From contig JANQPF010000030.1 of assembly GCA_028285415.1 (NCBI GenBank), positions 1-64,000 of the forward strand: a stretch of 64,000 nt of DNA. The letters are read 5' to 3'. Positions 1 to 9,203 of this stretch are shown piece by piece (the first letter of the stretch is position 1; every line of letters starts with the position of its first letter). This DNA is from Pseudomonadales bacterium (GTDB lineage Bacteria > Pseudomonadota > Gammaproteobacteria > Pseudomonadales > Azotimanducaceae). The notes below the pieces were generated by a model. That model was not told the DNA's origin and did no database searches. It saw nothing but the letters and a program-made list of their open reading frames with translations. Position numbers and translations under genes: made by a program.

Positions 1-1051
1 GCGAAAACGAGAATCGCTTCGAAGGTGGACGTGATCACGAGCAGCAGCGTCACGCCCGTCTGGAAAACAATTGCCGCCCAGGGGATGCCGTGGCGATTCT
101 CGAGCGCGAGAAACCTGAGCACGTGGAAGTCCTGGCCAATGACCTGCAGCGCGCGCGGGCCGGCAATGACCATAGCACTCACGGTCGAGACGAGGAGGAG
201 CGCAAGCATGAGCCCTACGAGGCGCGAGCCGTCTTCACCAAAAGCAAAGTCGGCAACAACGTAGCCAATCTCGAGCTTTCCGGCCATGGCTGACATCGGC
301 GCTACGCTCAGGAACATGACGTGCAGGAGCAGATACAGCAGCGTGACCAGCACCGTGCCGCTCAAGAGAATTCGCGCCAGCTTGTTACTGGCATCTTCCA
401 CTTCGCCGACGAGATAGGTGGCTGCGTTCCACCCGGTATACGCGTAGTTGACGTAGATGAGCGCAATGGCAAAACCACCGGTGCCGATGAGCGCAAGATC
501 TCCGCCGACCGGCACCCACCTGACCTCCTGGAATTCCGGCGCCTGTGCCCACGCGGCAACGATGAAGAGCACAATGAGCACTACTTTGACACCGGTGAAA
601 AGGAGCTGAAACCGGGCGCTGCCGCGACGATTGCCCAGATGGATAAGGCCCACCGCGAGCACCAGCAGCGATCCTGCAAGCGTGACCGGCACCTCAGGGT
701 ACACCGCGTTGAGATACGTTGCCGAAGTAATCGCCGCAAGCGCGGTCGGGGCCGCAAACCCGATGGTTGTGGACACCCACCCTGAGACAAATCCGGCTGC
801 GGGGTGGTAAACCTGCCCCAGAAAATTGTATTCACCCCCCGAACGCGGCAGCGCCGCACCGAGCTCGGCATAACAGAGCGCGCCGCACAGGGCCAGAAGC
901 CCGCCGACCACCCAGAGCAGGAGAATCACGGGCGCAGCCTGAATATCGAGCAGCTGAAAGCCGAGGGATGTGAATACCCCGGTGCCAATCATGTTGGCAA
1001 CGACGATGCTGGTTGCCGTATTGACGCCAAATTTTGTTGTCGTTTTTGTCA
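1..1051 (-). CDS. APC-family amino acid permease (partial, C-terminus beyond window)
   Basis: The reading frame is open from an ATG at 1051 down to the left edge, about 350 codons with no stop, so the C-terminus lies outside the window. The product is very hydrophobic with at least eight candidate membrane segments. The first helix carries the glycine-rich MIGTGVFTS motif (residues 21-29) typical of amino acid-polyamine-organocation transporters. A second helix ends CYAELGAALPRSGGEY, also characteristic of the family. It presumably imports amino acids or polyamines across the inner membrane; the substrate cannot be read from sequence. It is divergent from the acetyltransferase at 1082 with only about 30 bases between starts, so the two promoters must overlap. 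Confidence 0.85.
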
Positions 1052-1081
1052 TACGCCGATCTAATCCACTATGCTGACATC

Positions 1082-1576
1082 ATGTCAAATGCCACCAACT
1101 TTCGCCCCGTATTTCGCCCGGCGGACCAACAGGACCTCAAACGAGCGGCTGAGCTGATGCCGCTGCTGGCGGAGTTCGAGGTACCCGAACGCCGTAACCC
1201 CCGTCATCTCTGGGAGTCCGACCTGGCGCTGTTCAATGCCGTCGTCTCCGGCAACGCCCCGGCAAGCTTCGCAGAAGTTGCCATGGCCGGAGACGAAGCG
1301 ATCGTCGGACTGATACTCGTCACGATGCGCAATGAGCTTCTGAGTCAGACCGCCAGCGCTCATCTGGAAGCCATTGTGGTCGCACCGGAAGCTCGCGGCA
1401 CCGGGCTCGGCCGACAGCTTCTCGAGCGCGCAGAGACCCTGGCAGCCGCCCGTGGCGCAAAAAGCCTTTCGCTGCACGTCTTCAGCAACAATCACCGCGC
1501 ACGCAGCCTTTACGACAGCAGCGGCTACGACAGCGAGCTCATCCGGGCGATCAAGTGGCTCGAGCCTATCGACTAA
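1082..1576 (+). CDS. GNAT family N-acetyltransferase
   Basis: A 164-residue single-domain GNAT protein. The acetyl-CoA pyrophosphate-binding signature RGTGLG is at residues 105-110, after the usual beta strand (LEAIVVAPEA), and a C-terminal NNHRARSLYDSSGY segment matches the end of the GNAT fold. I chose ATG 1082 over the upstream in-frame ATG at 1034. The longer form would run into the start region of the divergent permease, and its extra 16 residues are not GNAT-like. The substrate is unknown. The stop overlaps the stop of the convergent regulator gene by four bases. Confidence 0.85.
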   Translation: MSNATNFRPVFRPADQQDLKRAAELMPLLAEFEVPERRNPRHLWESDLALFNAVVSGNAPASFAEVAMAGDEAIVGLILVTMRNELLSQTASAHLEAIVVAPEARGTGLGRQLLERAETLAAARGAKSLSLHVFSNNHRARSLYDSSGYDSELIRAIKWLEPID

Positions 1577-4152
1577 GTACCAGCCTGCGCCTCCAGCCTC
1601 GCGAGGAGCGATCGACCCTCAACCTCAATCCGCTCTCCCATGAGCTCCTGCGCCTCCACAACAAGCTCCCGGACGCGTGCTGAGTCGCCTTTGAGATAGG
1701 CAAGCTGCGCGGCTGCGAGCTTGACACGGCCATGGACGGGATGCGCATCGAGCGCAACGCCCACCCAGGACTCGAGGTTTTCCAGATCCCCCGCTGCGAA
1801 GTAGACGTCCGCAAGATCCGTTGCAATGAGCGCAAGATCGCGGGTATTCGCTTGCACGCGCGCTTCATCCGCGGCGTTCTTGAGCGTCGCAATCGCAGCC
1901 GCGACGTCCCCACCCGCAAGGTCCAGGTCTGCCTGCACCTGCATGATCTTGAGCGCAACGTTCGGCAGCGATCGCTCATCTGCCACGTCGGTCAGGATGT
2001 CGAGTTCGTGACGCGCTTCACCAGGCCGCTCGAGCGCAATCAGAGCGCGTGCCGCCCCCAGACGGGCTTCGCAGACCGCGCGCACGCGACCACCCGCTTC
2101 GTCAATGGCCAGTGCTTCACGATAGAGCGCCAACGCGTCTGCGTGTGCCTCGCGATCCGCCGCCACCGCAGCACGGAAGCGAAACGCGGTTGCCAGAATC
2201 TCCTGCTCTTTCTGCACGTAGTCGTCAGCGGCCACCGCGTCCACCAGCACGAGCACCTCATCCAGCCGCCCCAAGGCATACAAGAGATCCGCCCGCCGTA
2301 CTTTGGAGCGGAGCACGCCAACCCGGTCGCCGATGCGTTCCCTCAGCGCCGCCGACTCTTCGAGATATTGAAACGACGCTTCGTAGTCTCCCAGCTGCTC
2401 GCTCGCCCAGCTCAGATTGGACAATGCGATCCCCTCGCCTCGGGTGCGGGTCATGGCGCGATAGTTATTGAGCGCCTGGCGGTACTGATCGCGGGCGCCG
2501 CTGTAGTCACCCGCGTCGGCTGCGGTGTTACCAAGCGTCAGGTAAAAGTCTCCGGGCAGGAGCTCGATGCCGGCGTCCTGATAAGCACTCAGCGCCCGTC
2601 CCAGAAGCTCCCGCGCCGCCACCGGTCGCGCGCGCGCCCGCTCGAGAATGGCATAGTTGATCAGGAGCACCGCACGTCGCTCGTGGAGACCAGCCCGTTC
2701 CGCCCACTCCAGACCTTCCACGTAATGCGCCTCACTCTGATCGAGATCGCCCGTCAGATCGTGAATGATGCCCAGCTGGTTGGACGTGACGGCAATGTAC
2801 TTTGCCTCTTCGAGCACGCGTCCTTCGTTCAAAAGCGCCTCGAGGCGGCGCTCGGCATCCGCAAGATCACCCAGATTGTGGATGGCAATCGCGAGTTCAT
2901 AGGCCGGCCAGAAGGCGTCGGGCTTGCCGTTTACCGCAACCTGCAGCAGGTCTTTTGCGCTTTCGATGTTGCCGGACAGCATCTCGTGCATACCCCGGGC
3001 AAACGCCTGGTCGACAAACAGATCTCCGGAGGCATATTCGACGTCGACGGAGGTCACCCGGGGATTGAGCATCTCGATGAGATGGCGGCCGAGCGTGCGC
3101 ACGGCAGCGCTCGGCGACTCACCCGTGAAGCTCGGCAGCTCATACCGTTGGCCGCTCTCATAGTAGTGTCCGGCGGTGGCGTATTCGGTGCCCGTCTGCA
3201 CGACCCCGACGTCGACGACGATGCGCGCGGCGCGGGTCAGGGCGAGTCTTTCGAGCAGCTCGTCCGTGACGTCTGCAACCGGCTCCGGCACGTCGCTCAT
3301 GATGGCCTGGGCGGTGACAACCGGCACGTCCGCCTCGGTGAGCTGTGCCTGCAGGAGCCCCAGCATGCCAAGCGACAACCAGGACAGCTCTGCATCACCC
3401 GTCCGGTTATGCAACGGCAGAACGGCTATCCGGTCGATGGCTACCGGCGCCACGGACTGCTCACGCAGGTTCCAGCCGATCGAAAGCGCCAGCGCAAGCG
3501 CCAGCATGCCGATTACCACCCGCTCCCAGTGCGAGGACCGGGACGGTTCGAGCTGGCGCCGTTCCGAGCGCAGAACCACCCCATGCGACGTCGCGCGATA
3601 GAACCACGTGAACGCGAGCACCAGCGGAAAACCGAGCACCGAAACGGCAAGCAGCAGCTGCTGCGGCCAGCGCTCCCACTCGAACGCCTCCCAGACCATG
3701 GCCGCCGCCTGGTTCAAAAGCCACGCACCCGCCCCGTACGTCGTCGCCACGCGTAAAAGGGCCTGACGCCGGGCACCGCGGGCATCTTCCGAGAGCCCCC
3801 GTTGGTTGTCTTCGACCTCACTGATCTCGGCGACGAATCGGTAACCCTGCCCGTGCACGGTTTTGATGACACGCTGCGCCTGGGCATCGTCGCCGACCGC
3901 CCGCCGCGCTTTCATGACGGCACGGGTCAGCGCTGCCTCGGTAACGATGGTGCCTGGCCAGACCGCGTCCTGGATTTCGTCCTTGGAGACGGTCCGCTCG
4001 CGGTTTTCGATGAGAAACGTCAGGAGATCCAGCACTCTGCGCTGAATATCCACCGCCGCATCACCCTGCCTGAGCTCCTTCATCGGACCGCTCAGGTGAA
4101 AGTCGTCGAACTCGTAACTTTTTGTTTTTTCTTCTGTTTTTGGTTCCGACAT
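1573..4152 (-). CDS. ToxR/CadC-like membrane-anchored winged-helix regulator with TPR repeats
   Basis: 859 residues. Residues about 12-110 form an OmpR/ToxR-type winged helix, including WPGTIVTEAALTRAV and the wing segment IKTVHGQGYRFVAE. Two hydrophobic stretches follow (about 165-185 and 211-228). The remaining 600 residues are alanine- and leucine-rich tetratricopeptide-like repeats, presumably periplasmic. This is the CadC-like one-component architecture: DNA binding inside, sensing or protein interaction outside. It is transcribed divergently from the globin-methyltransferase gene across 103 bases, so that gene is a plausible target (inference). The ligand is unknown. A long open frame on the opposite strand here is only a coding shadow. 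Confidence 0.85.
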   Translation of the reverse strand: MSEPKTEEKTKSYEFDDFHLSGPMKELRQGDAAVDIQRRVLDLLTFLIENRERTVSKDEIQDAVWPGTIVTEAALTRAVMKARRAVGDDAQAQRVIKTVHGQGYRFVAEISEVEDNQRGLSEDARGARRQALLRVATTYGAGAWLLNQAAAMVWEAFEWERWPQQLLLAVSVLGFPLVLAFTWFYRATSHGVVLRSERRQLEPSRSSHWERVVIGMLALALALSIGWNLREQSVAPVAIDRIAVLPLHNRTGDAELSWLSLGMLGLLQAQLTEADVPVVTAQAIMSDVPEPVADVTDELLERLALTRAARIVVDVGVVQTGTEYATAGHYYESGQRYELPSFTGESPSAAVRTLGRHLIEMLNPRVTSVDVEYASGDLFVDQAFARGMHEMLSGNIESAKDLLQVAVNGKPDAFWPAYELAIAIHNLGDLADAERRLEALLNEGRVLEEAKYIAVTSNQLGIIHDLTGDLDQSEAHYVEGLEWAERAGLHERRAVLLINYAILERARARPVAARELLGRALSAYQDAGIELLPGDFYLTLGNTAADAGDYSGARDQYRQALNNYRAMTRTRGEGIALSNLSWASEQLGDYEASFQYLEESAALRERIGDRVGVLRSKVRRADLLYALGRLDEVLVLVDAVAADDYVQKEQEILATAFRFRAAVAADREAHADALALYREALAIDEAGGRVRAVCEARLGAARALIALERPGEARHELDILTDVADERSLPNVALKIMQVQADLDLAGGDVAAAIATLKNAADEARVQANTRDLALIATDLADVYFAAGDLENLESWVGVALDAHPVHGRVKLAAAQLAYLKGDSARVRELVVEAQELMGERIEVEGRSLLARLEAQAGT

Positions 4153-4255
4153 GAGAGGTCAGGAAAAGGTCACAAAGAAATAGTCTGGCGGTCAGGACTG
4201 CCTGGACAGTCTAGCGCCAAGATCTCCCCCACACCACGGCACGGAAGGTTAGCCA

Positions 4256-5398
4256 ATGAACTTGATGAATGTGATCGGAGAAGACGCGCTACGGCGCACT
4301 ACCCAGACGCTGTACGCGCTGGTCCTCGCAGACGACGAGCTGAGCCGTTTTTTCGACGGCTACGATGTCAACCAGATAGAAGCCCGGCAGCGGCAGTTTC
4401 TGAGCTACGTGCTCGCCGGTGACGGCGGCACGCCCCCGGTGGACTTGCGCAAAGTGCACGCACCGCTCCTGGCGCTGGGCCTGAATCACGACCACTTCGA
4501 CCGCCTGCTCGGCCACGTCGACACCGCGCTGGAAGAAGCGGGCGTCGCGCGAGCCGTACGCGCGGAGGTTGACGTAAGGCTCGAAGCCACCCGCGCCGAG
4601 GTGCTCGGTGAAACTTACTCCCATTTTGATACCAAGGAGAAATCGATGATCGGAAGAGTTGTATCCATGGCGTATGCTGTTTTCTGTTATGCGGCAGGCA
4701 TGGCCGTGCTCGCGTATACCGCAGCCTGGCTGGGCGGTTTTTTCGTCCCGAATCAGCTCGACGCGCCCGCCGTCGGCAGCCTCGCGGTGGCGCTCCTCGT
4801 GAACGTCGGCCTGGTGCTCGTGTTCGGCGTGCAGCACTCGGTCATGGCGCGCCCCGCATTCAAGAACTGGTGGACCCGTTGGATTCCCCCGCACTGCGAG
4901 CGTTCAACCTACGTGCTGGCGTCGTCGATTGCACTCTTCGTGCTGATGTGGTTCTGGCAGCCGATCGGGATCGACATCTGGCGCCTTGAAGGGAGCGCCA
5001 TGATTGCCGCGTATGTGATGTACGGTGTTGGCTGGTTTGTTCTGGTGACCAGCACCTTCTTCCTGAACCACTTCGACCTCTTCGGTCTGCGTCAGGCCTG
5101 GTTGAATCTGCGTGGCAAAGCCTACACCCACATCCCGTTCAACACCCCGGGGTACTACCGCTTCGTGCGTCACCCCATCTATGTGGGCTGGCTGGTGCTC
5201 ATCTGGGCCACGCCGACAATGACGGTATCGCACCTGGTGTTCGCGCTGGCCACCACCGCTTACATCCTGAGCGCCATCCCGCTGGAAGAAAAAGATCTGG
5301 AAACGCTTCTGCCGGAATACGAAAACTACAAAAAGACCACACCGGCACTCGTGCCCGGCACGTCAGGCAAGGCGCCGCGGCCGGCCCACCAGGCTTGA
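4256..5398 (+). CDS. Truncated globin fused to MddA-like methanethiol S-methyltransferase
   Basis: 380 residues in two parts. Residues 1 to about 125 read as a truncated (2-on-2) globin: an N-terminal FF in RFFDGYD, a QRQFLSYVLAGDGG segment, and a probable proximal histidine at H68 in KVHAPLLALGL, followed by HFDRLLGHVDTALEEAGV. Residues 131-380 are a polytopic NnrU/isoprenylcysteine methyltransferase-like protein with the C-terminal SAM-binding pattern FNTPGYYRFVRHPIYVGW, as in MddA, which makes dimethylsulfide from methanethiol. The start at 4256 has a GGAAGG ribosome binding site. A strong internal site (AAGGAG, 4634-4639) sits six bases before ATG 4646 (M131), so the enzyme may also be made alone. 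MddA itself has no globin domain. Confidence 0.75.
   Translation: MNLMNVIGEDALRRTTQTLYALVLADDELSRFFDGYDVNQIEARQRQFLSYVLAGDGGTPPVDLRKVHAPLLALGLNHDHFDRLLGHVDTALEEAGVARAVRAEVDVRLEATRAEVLGETYSHFDTKEKSMIGRVVSMAYAVFCYAAGMAVLAYTAAWLGGFFVPNQLDAPAVGSLAVALLVNVGLVLVFGVQHSVMARPAFKNWWTRWIPPHCERSTYVLASSIALFVLMWFWQPIGIDIWRLEGSAMIAAYVMYGVGWFVLVTSTFFLNHFDLFGLRQAWLNLRGKAYTHIPFNTPGYYRFVRHPIYVGWLVLIWATPTMTVSHLVFALATTAYILSAIPLEEKDLETLLPEYENYKKTTPALVPGTSGKAPRPAHQA
4634..4648 (+). promoter_or_regulatory. Internal Shine-Dalgarno and ATG inside the globin-methyltransferase gene
   Basis: AAGGAG at 4634-4639 lies six bases upstream of an in-frame ATG at 4646, exactly at the junction between the globin-like part and the methyltransferase-like part. 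Position and spacing are those of a genuine translation start. It suggests a second, globin-free product or a relic of two originally separate genes. Confidence 0.55.
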
Positions 5399-5402
5399 AG
5401 GA

Positions 5403-6188
5403 TCAAGAGATTCGGCGCGTGAAAGGATTCTCGCGCCAGTCACCCTTACCGGTGTGCACGCAGTCACCGGCGGCATAGTGCACGGAGATGGCGCGACGAA
5501 AGTCATCACTCTCGTTCGTGCCGGATCCGTGAATCAGCAACGGATGGAAGAGCAGCGTGTCCCCGGGCTCAAGCTCCACGTGGATACGTTGCTCGAGATC
5601 CATGCCGTCGATGCCGTAGAAGCCGAAGTTGACGTACTCCCAGTCCGGCATGTCGTGATCAAGCGGACCGAGCTTGTGGGAACCGGGCAGCACCGCCAGG
5701 CACCCGGACGCCCGCGTGGCCGGCAGGATAGCCGTCCACACACCGACAATCTTGTCCGCCGGCTCGAGCTTGAAGTAGCGCAGGTCCTGGTGCATCGGGT
5801 GTTTGGCATCAACACCGGGCGGTTTGTTGAATACGTTGGACGACAGGCTGAAGAGTTCGGGCCCAAGCAGACTGGCGACCGCGTCGACCAGCGCTTCGTT
5901 GCGGGCAAACTCGAAAAGCACCTCGTCCTCCTCGAGGCACAGCACCTTGTTGACCGCGTGTTGCGCGCTTTCCGGCGCAACCGCACCTTTGACGACCATG
6001 ACGTCCTGCATGATCTTGAGCCCGGGCGGCAGCGGCAGCGCGCCTTCGACGAGATCGATGAATCGCCGGTTGTATGCTGCCAGGCGCTCTGCATCAATCA
6101 GCCCGCGCAGCACGACGTAGCCATGCTCCTCATAGTGCTGGATCTGGTCTTCGCTCAGTCCGCTCTTCAGCGCCATGATCTGCGCCAC
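5403..6188 (-). CDS. Phytanoyl-CoA dioxygenase (PhyH) family protein
   Basis: About 260 residues with the Fe(II)/2-oxoglutarate dioxygenase facial triad visible: HQD at H133 and D135, and a distal histidine at H220 in LLIHGSG. A conserved arginine pair follows (R231/R232 in FRRAISVHY) that would bind 2-oxoglutarate. PhyH proteins hydroxylate CoA-bound lipids or small metabolites; the substrate is not evident here. The start is ambiguous. The GTG at 6188 is only one base after a GGAGG sequence, while the ATG at 6176 (M5) has a long spacing of about 13 bases. It is divergent from the SDR gene at 6247, which may act in the same pathway. Confidence 0.85.
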   Translation of the reverse strand: MAQIMALKSGLSEDQIQHYEEHGYVVLRGLIDAERLAAYNRRFIDLVEGALPLPPGLKIMQDVMVVKGAVAPESAQHAVNKVLCLEEDEVLFEFARNEALVDAVASLLGPELFSLSSNVFNKPPGVDAKHPMHQDLRYFKLEPADKIVGVWTAILPATRASGCLAVLPGSHKLGPLDHDMPDWEYVNFGFYGIDGMDLEQRIHVELEPGDTLLFHPLLIHGSGTNESDDFRRAISVHYAAGDCVHTGKGDWRENPFTRRIS

Positions 6189-6246
6189 GCCTCCGTGAAA
6201 GATGCTGGTACACTGCCAGCTTTTCGACTGATTGTTAAGGTGCGTA

Positions 6247-7023
6247 ATGACTGACTACCCACTTCCCAACGTGAGCACGGACCTCAGCGGCCAGGTGGCG
6301 CTGGTGACCGGTACAACCTCCGGTCTGGGACGACGTTTCGCTCAGGTGCTTGCCGCGTGCGGCGCCAAAGTGGCCATCACCGGACGCCGGGTAGAGCGCC
6401 TGGAGGAACTCGCAGCAGAACTCAGGGAAACGGGTGCAACCGTTGAGCCGATTGCGCTTGATATGCGCGACAACGACTCGATCATGGCCTGCGTGGAACA
6501 GGCGGAAAAGGCGCTGGGAACAATCACCATTCTCGTCAACAACGCCGGCATTCCGGACGCCCAGCGGGCTCATAAAATGAGCAACCAGCTGATCGACGAC
6601 GTCTTCGACACCAACCTGCGCGGACCCTTCGTGCTGTCCTGCGAAATTGCGCGCCGGCTGATTGCCGCGGAGCTGCCCGGGCGCATGGTGAACATCTCTT
6701 CCGTCGGCGGCTTCCACTATGCGGGCAACGGTGCGGCACTCTACTCCATCACCAAGTCGGGTATCGTCCGCATGACGGAGGCGCTGGCCGTCGAGTGGGC
6801 GCGCTACAACATCAACGTCAATGCCATTGCGCCCGGTGCGTTCTCCTCGGAGATGATGGACGGCATGCTCGAACGCATGGGGGACATCAGCCAGCACTTT
6901 CCGCGCAAGCGTATCTGCGATCCGGCGCAGATGGATTCGACGCTCCTGTACTTCGTCTCGCCCGCGTCCGAGGCCGTCACCGGAACTTACATCAAAATTG
7001 ATGACGGCCAGGGATCGCGATAG
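6247..7023 (+). CDS. Short-chain dehydrogenase/reductase (SDR)
   Basis: 258 residues, the classical SDR size. The N-terminal Rossmann motif TGTTSGLG binds NAD(P), NNAG follows at the end of beta-4, and the catalytic Ser-Tyr-Lys set is in NISSVGG and YSITK. NVNAIAPGAF and a C-terminal VTGTYIKIDDGQG are also standard for FabG-like members. ATG 6247 was preferred to the ATG five codons upstream because an AAGG sequence sits seven bases before it. It catalyses NAD(P)-linked oxidation or reduction of an unidentified alcohol or ketone. It lies alone on this strand, divergent from the PhyH gene. Confidence 0.9.
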   Translation: MTDYPLPNVSTDLSGQVALVTGTTSGLGRRFAQVLAACGAKVAITGRRVERLEELAAELRETGATVEPIALDMRDNDSIMACVEQAEKALGTITILVNNAGIPDAQRAHKMSNQLIDDVFDTNLRGPFVLSCEIARRLIAAELPGRMVNISSVGGFHYAGNGAALYSITKSGIVRMTEALAVEWARYNINVNAIAPGAFSSEMMDGMLERMGDISQHFPRKRICDPAQMDSTLLYFVSPASEAVTGTYIKIDDGQGSR

Positions 7024-7032
7024 CCGAGGAAA

Positions 7033-8313
7033 TTATTCCAAAGATTCAGTAAGTGCTTGATAAGTAGCTACTTTCAGATCTGATCTGAACGGGTATGGCG
7101 AACCCATCAGCTGGATCATGCCCACCACGGTGAGCTCTTCGACCGGGTCTATCCAGAATACCGTGCCGGCGGCGCCGCCCCAGTTGAACTCGCCGGCACT
7201 GCCCATCACGCCCCCGGCGGCGGGATCCGTGACCAGACCAAAGCCGAGGCCAAAGCCGAAGCCGCGCAGCGGCTGGCCGAGCGTCGGCTGCTCACCGCTG
7301 CCGCCGCTCGCGATGCTTGCCGGTAGATGGTTGGTGGCCATGTAGTTGACCGTTTTCGGGCTCAGAATGCGCGCGCCATCGAGTGCACCCCCGTTGCGCA
7401 TTGCCTCCGCAAAGCGCATGTAGTCCATGGTGGTCGACACCAGACCGCCACCACCCGAGAAGAGCGTCACGTTGCGATAGTCGGCCATGGCGTCCGTGTT
7501 ACCGCCGGGAATGGTTGTCAGGGCCTTGCTTTCCGGATCGATGTAGTGGTTCGGAAGGAAACGGTTCAGCTTGTCTTCCGGTACGGCAAACGACGTATCC
7601 ACCATCTCGAGCGGCTGAAAGACGTGCTCATCGAGATACCCATCAAACGACTGTCCGCTGATGCGCTGCACCACGAGCCCGGTCACGTCCACGGCGACCG
7701 AGTAGTGCCACTGCGCGCCAGGGTGGAATTTGAGCGGTATGTCGGCAAGCCGGGCTGCAAAGTCATCGAGATCTTTCGCTGCCCAGAGCTTCGCATCAAC
7801 GTAAGCCTGGTCTACCGGATCTCCCTTGGGATTGAACCCATAGGACAGCCCGGTCGTGTGGGTCAGGAGCTGCTGCATGGTCATCTCGGACTTCACGTCC
7901 TCGAGCTCACCGTCCCCGTTCAGCACCTTGAGACTCTTGAGCTCGGGCACAAACTTGGACACCGGATCACTGAGATGAAAGCCACCCTGCTCATAAAGCT
8001 GCATCGCAGCGACTGCCGTGATGGGTTTGGTCATCGAGTAGATGCGGAAGATGTCGTCTTTCTCGAGCGGACGAGCGTCGTCCACGCCTTTGCTGCCCAC
8101 GGCCTCGAAATGCACGATTTTGCCGCGTCGCGCAACCATGGTAATCACGCCCGCGAGCTTGCCGTCGTCGACGTACTGCTGCGTGATCTCAGTGATGCGG
8201 TCGAGGCGATCGCTGGAAAAACCTTCCCGCTCCGGCTTGACCGAGGGTAACGGCTTTGCCGCGAGGCTGCCGCAGAACAACGCTGCGGTCACAAAAAACA
8301 GAATCTTCTTCAT
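7033..8313 (-). CDS. Exported serine hydrolase, class C beta-lactamase/EstB fold
   Basis: 426 residues from the ATG at 8313, which has a GGGGAG ribosome binding site and opens a clear signal peptide (MKKILFFVTAALFCGSLAAK). The nucleophile motif S-x-x-K is SMTK with S93 and K96, and a Tyr-Ser motif (WHYSV) fits the second catalytic element. These penicillin-binding-protein-like hydrolases are usually esterases or peptidases rather than antibiotic-resistance enzymes. It is the last gene of the leftward run that begins with the cupin gene, 34 bases after the enoyl-CoA hydratase. Confidence 0.88.
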   Translation of the reverse strand: MKKILFFVTAALFCGSLAAKPLPSVKPEREGFSSDRLDRITEITQQYVDDGKLAGVITMVARRGKIVHFEAVGSKGVDDARPLEKDDIFRIYSMTKPITAVAAMQLYEQGGFHLSDPVSKFVPELKSLKVLNGDGELEDVKSEMTMQQLLTHTTGLSYGFNPKGDPVDQAYVDAKLWAAKDLDDFAARLADIPLKFHPGAQWHYSVAVDVTGLVVQRISGQSFDGYLDEHVFQPLEMVDTSFAVPEDKLNRFLPNHYIDPESKALTTIPGGNTDAMADYRNVTLFSGGGGLVSTTMDYMRFAEAMRNGGALDGARILSPKTVNYMATNHLPASIASGGSGEQPTLGQPLRGFGFGLGFGLVTDPAAGGVMGSAGEFNWGGAAGTVFWIDPVEELTVVGMIQLMGSPYPFRSDLKVATYQALTESLE

Positions 8314-8347
8314 AACTCTCCCCTGAGTATTTTCTGCGTGTTGGTGT

Positions 8348-9145
8348 TCATTCGTCCCGGTAGTTACCGGCCCGCTTGTCAAAAAATGCTTCAACCGCTT
8401 CCGCATGATCCGGCTCGGCATGACAAACCGCCTGAAACGCGGCTGACATGTCGAGCAGCTCGTCGAGCGACGCTTTCTCGCTCGCGCGCATGAGTTGCTT
8501 TGTCAAACGCACCGCATGTGGCGGATTGGCGGCGATACTGGCAGCAAGCTCGAGCGCCCGCTCAACGAGCGCCTCTGGCGCCACTACCTCGGATACGAGG
8601 CCAATTTGCATGGCCTCTTCGGCACGAACGGGATCTCCTGTAAACGCCATTTTGCAGGCGTTGGAAAACCCCACGGCCCGCGGCAGGAACCAGGCGCCAC
8701 CGTCTCCCGGAATGATGCCGAGCTTGACGAAACTCTCGGCGAACATCGCTTTTTCGCTGCCAATGCGAATGTCGCACATGGTTGCCAGATCACAGCCCGC
8801 GCCTACCGCCGGGCCATTGACCGCCGCGATCGTCGGCACGTTGAGCGCATGTATAGCACGAGGGATGCGCTGAATGCCCTTGCGGTAGGCACTCGCCTGG
8901 TCGAACGGATCCCCGGAGAAAAGCCCGGTGCGCTCACGCATGTCTTTTACGTTGCCGCCGGCGCAGAAAGCCGAGCCCTCACCGGTCAGAACAACCGCAC
9001 GAACCGACATGTCATCGTTGATCGCGGCGCAGGTTTGTTCGAAATCGTCGAACTGATCGTCACCCGTCAGCGCATTGCGCGTGTCCGGGCTCGACATCGT
9101 CAGCAACAGCACGTGACCGTGCCGCTCTTGTCGCAGAAAGCTCAA
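8348..9145 (-). CDS. Enoyl-CoA hydratase/isomerase (crotonase) family protein
   Basis: 265 residues from a probable TTG start at 9145, preceded five bases upstream by GGGGG; the region further upstream does not look like crotonase. Crotonase signatures are visible: AFCAGGNVKDM forms one half of the oxyanion hole, AAVNGPAVGAGCDLA the other, and IIPGDGGAWFLPR follows. Members hydrate or isomerise enoyl-CoA thioesters; the position next to an amidohydrolase and a GMC oxidoreductase suggests a dedicated degradation pathway. The C-terminal helices (ARLTKQLMR-like) are complete, so the gene is intact. Confidence 0.88.
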   Translation of the reverse strand: MSFLRQERHGHVLLLTMSSPDTRNALTGDDQFDDFEQTCAAINDDMSVRAVVLTGEGSAFCAGGNVKDMRERTGLFSGDPFDQASAYRKGIQRIPRAIHALNVPTIAAVNGPAVGAGCDLATMCDIRIGSEKAMFAESFVKLGIIPGDGGAWFLPRAVGFSNACKMAFTGDPVRAEEAMQIGLVSEVVAPEALVERALELAASIAANPPHAVRLTKQLMRASEKASLDELLDMSAAFQAVCHAEPDHAEAVEAFFDKRAGNYRDE

Positions 9146-9203
9146 GGTATCCCCCAGTATTGTGTGGTGATTCGAAAGTCGAACAGTTTGCGTGATTCGG
9201 CCG

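Noticed and set aside
1732-3756. 674-codon open frame on the + strand inside the regulator gene
   Set aside because: It is antisense to the TPR regulator. It has no recognisable domain, is rich in Arg/His/Val typical of a GC-rich shadow, and the minus frame shows a clear winged helix and TPRs.
7033-8313. Antibiotic-resistance beta-lactamase
   Set aside because: The S-x-x-K motif fits the broad serine hydrolase family, but operon context and the lack of a clear K-T-G motif favour an esterase or peptidase.
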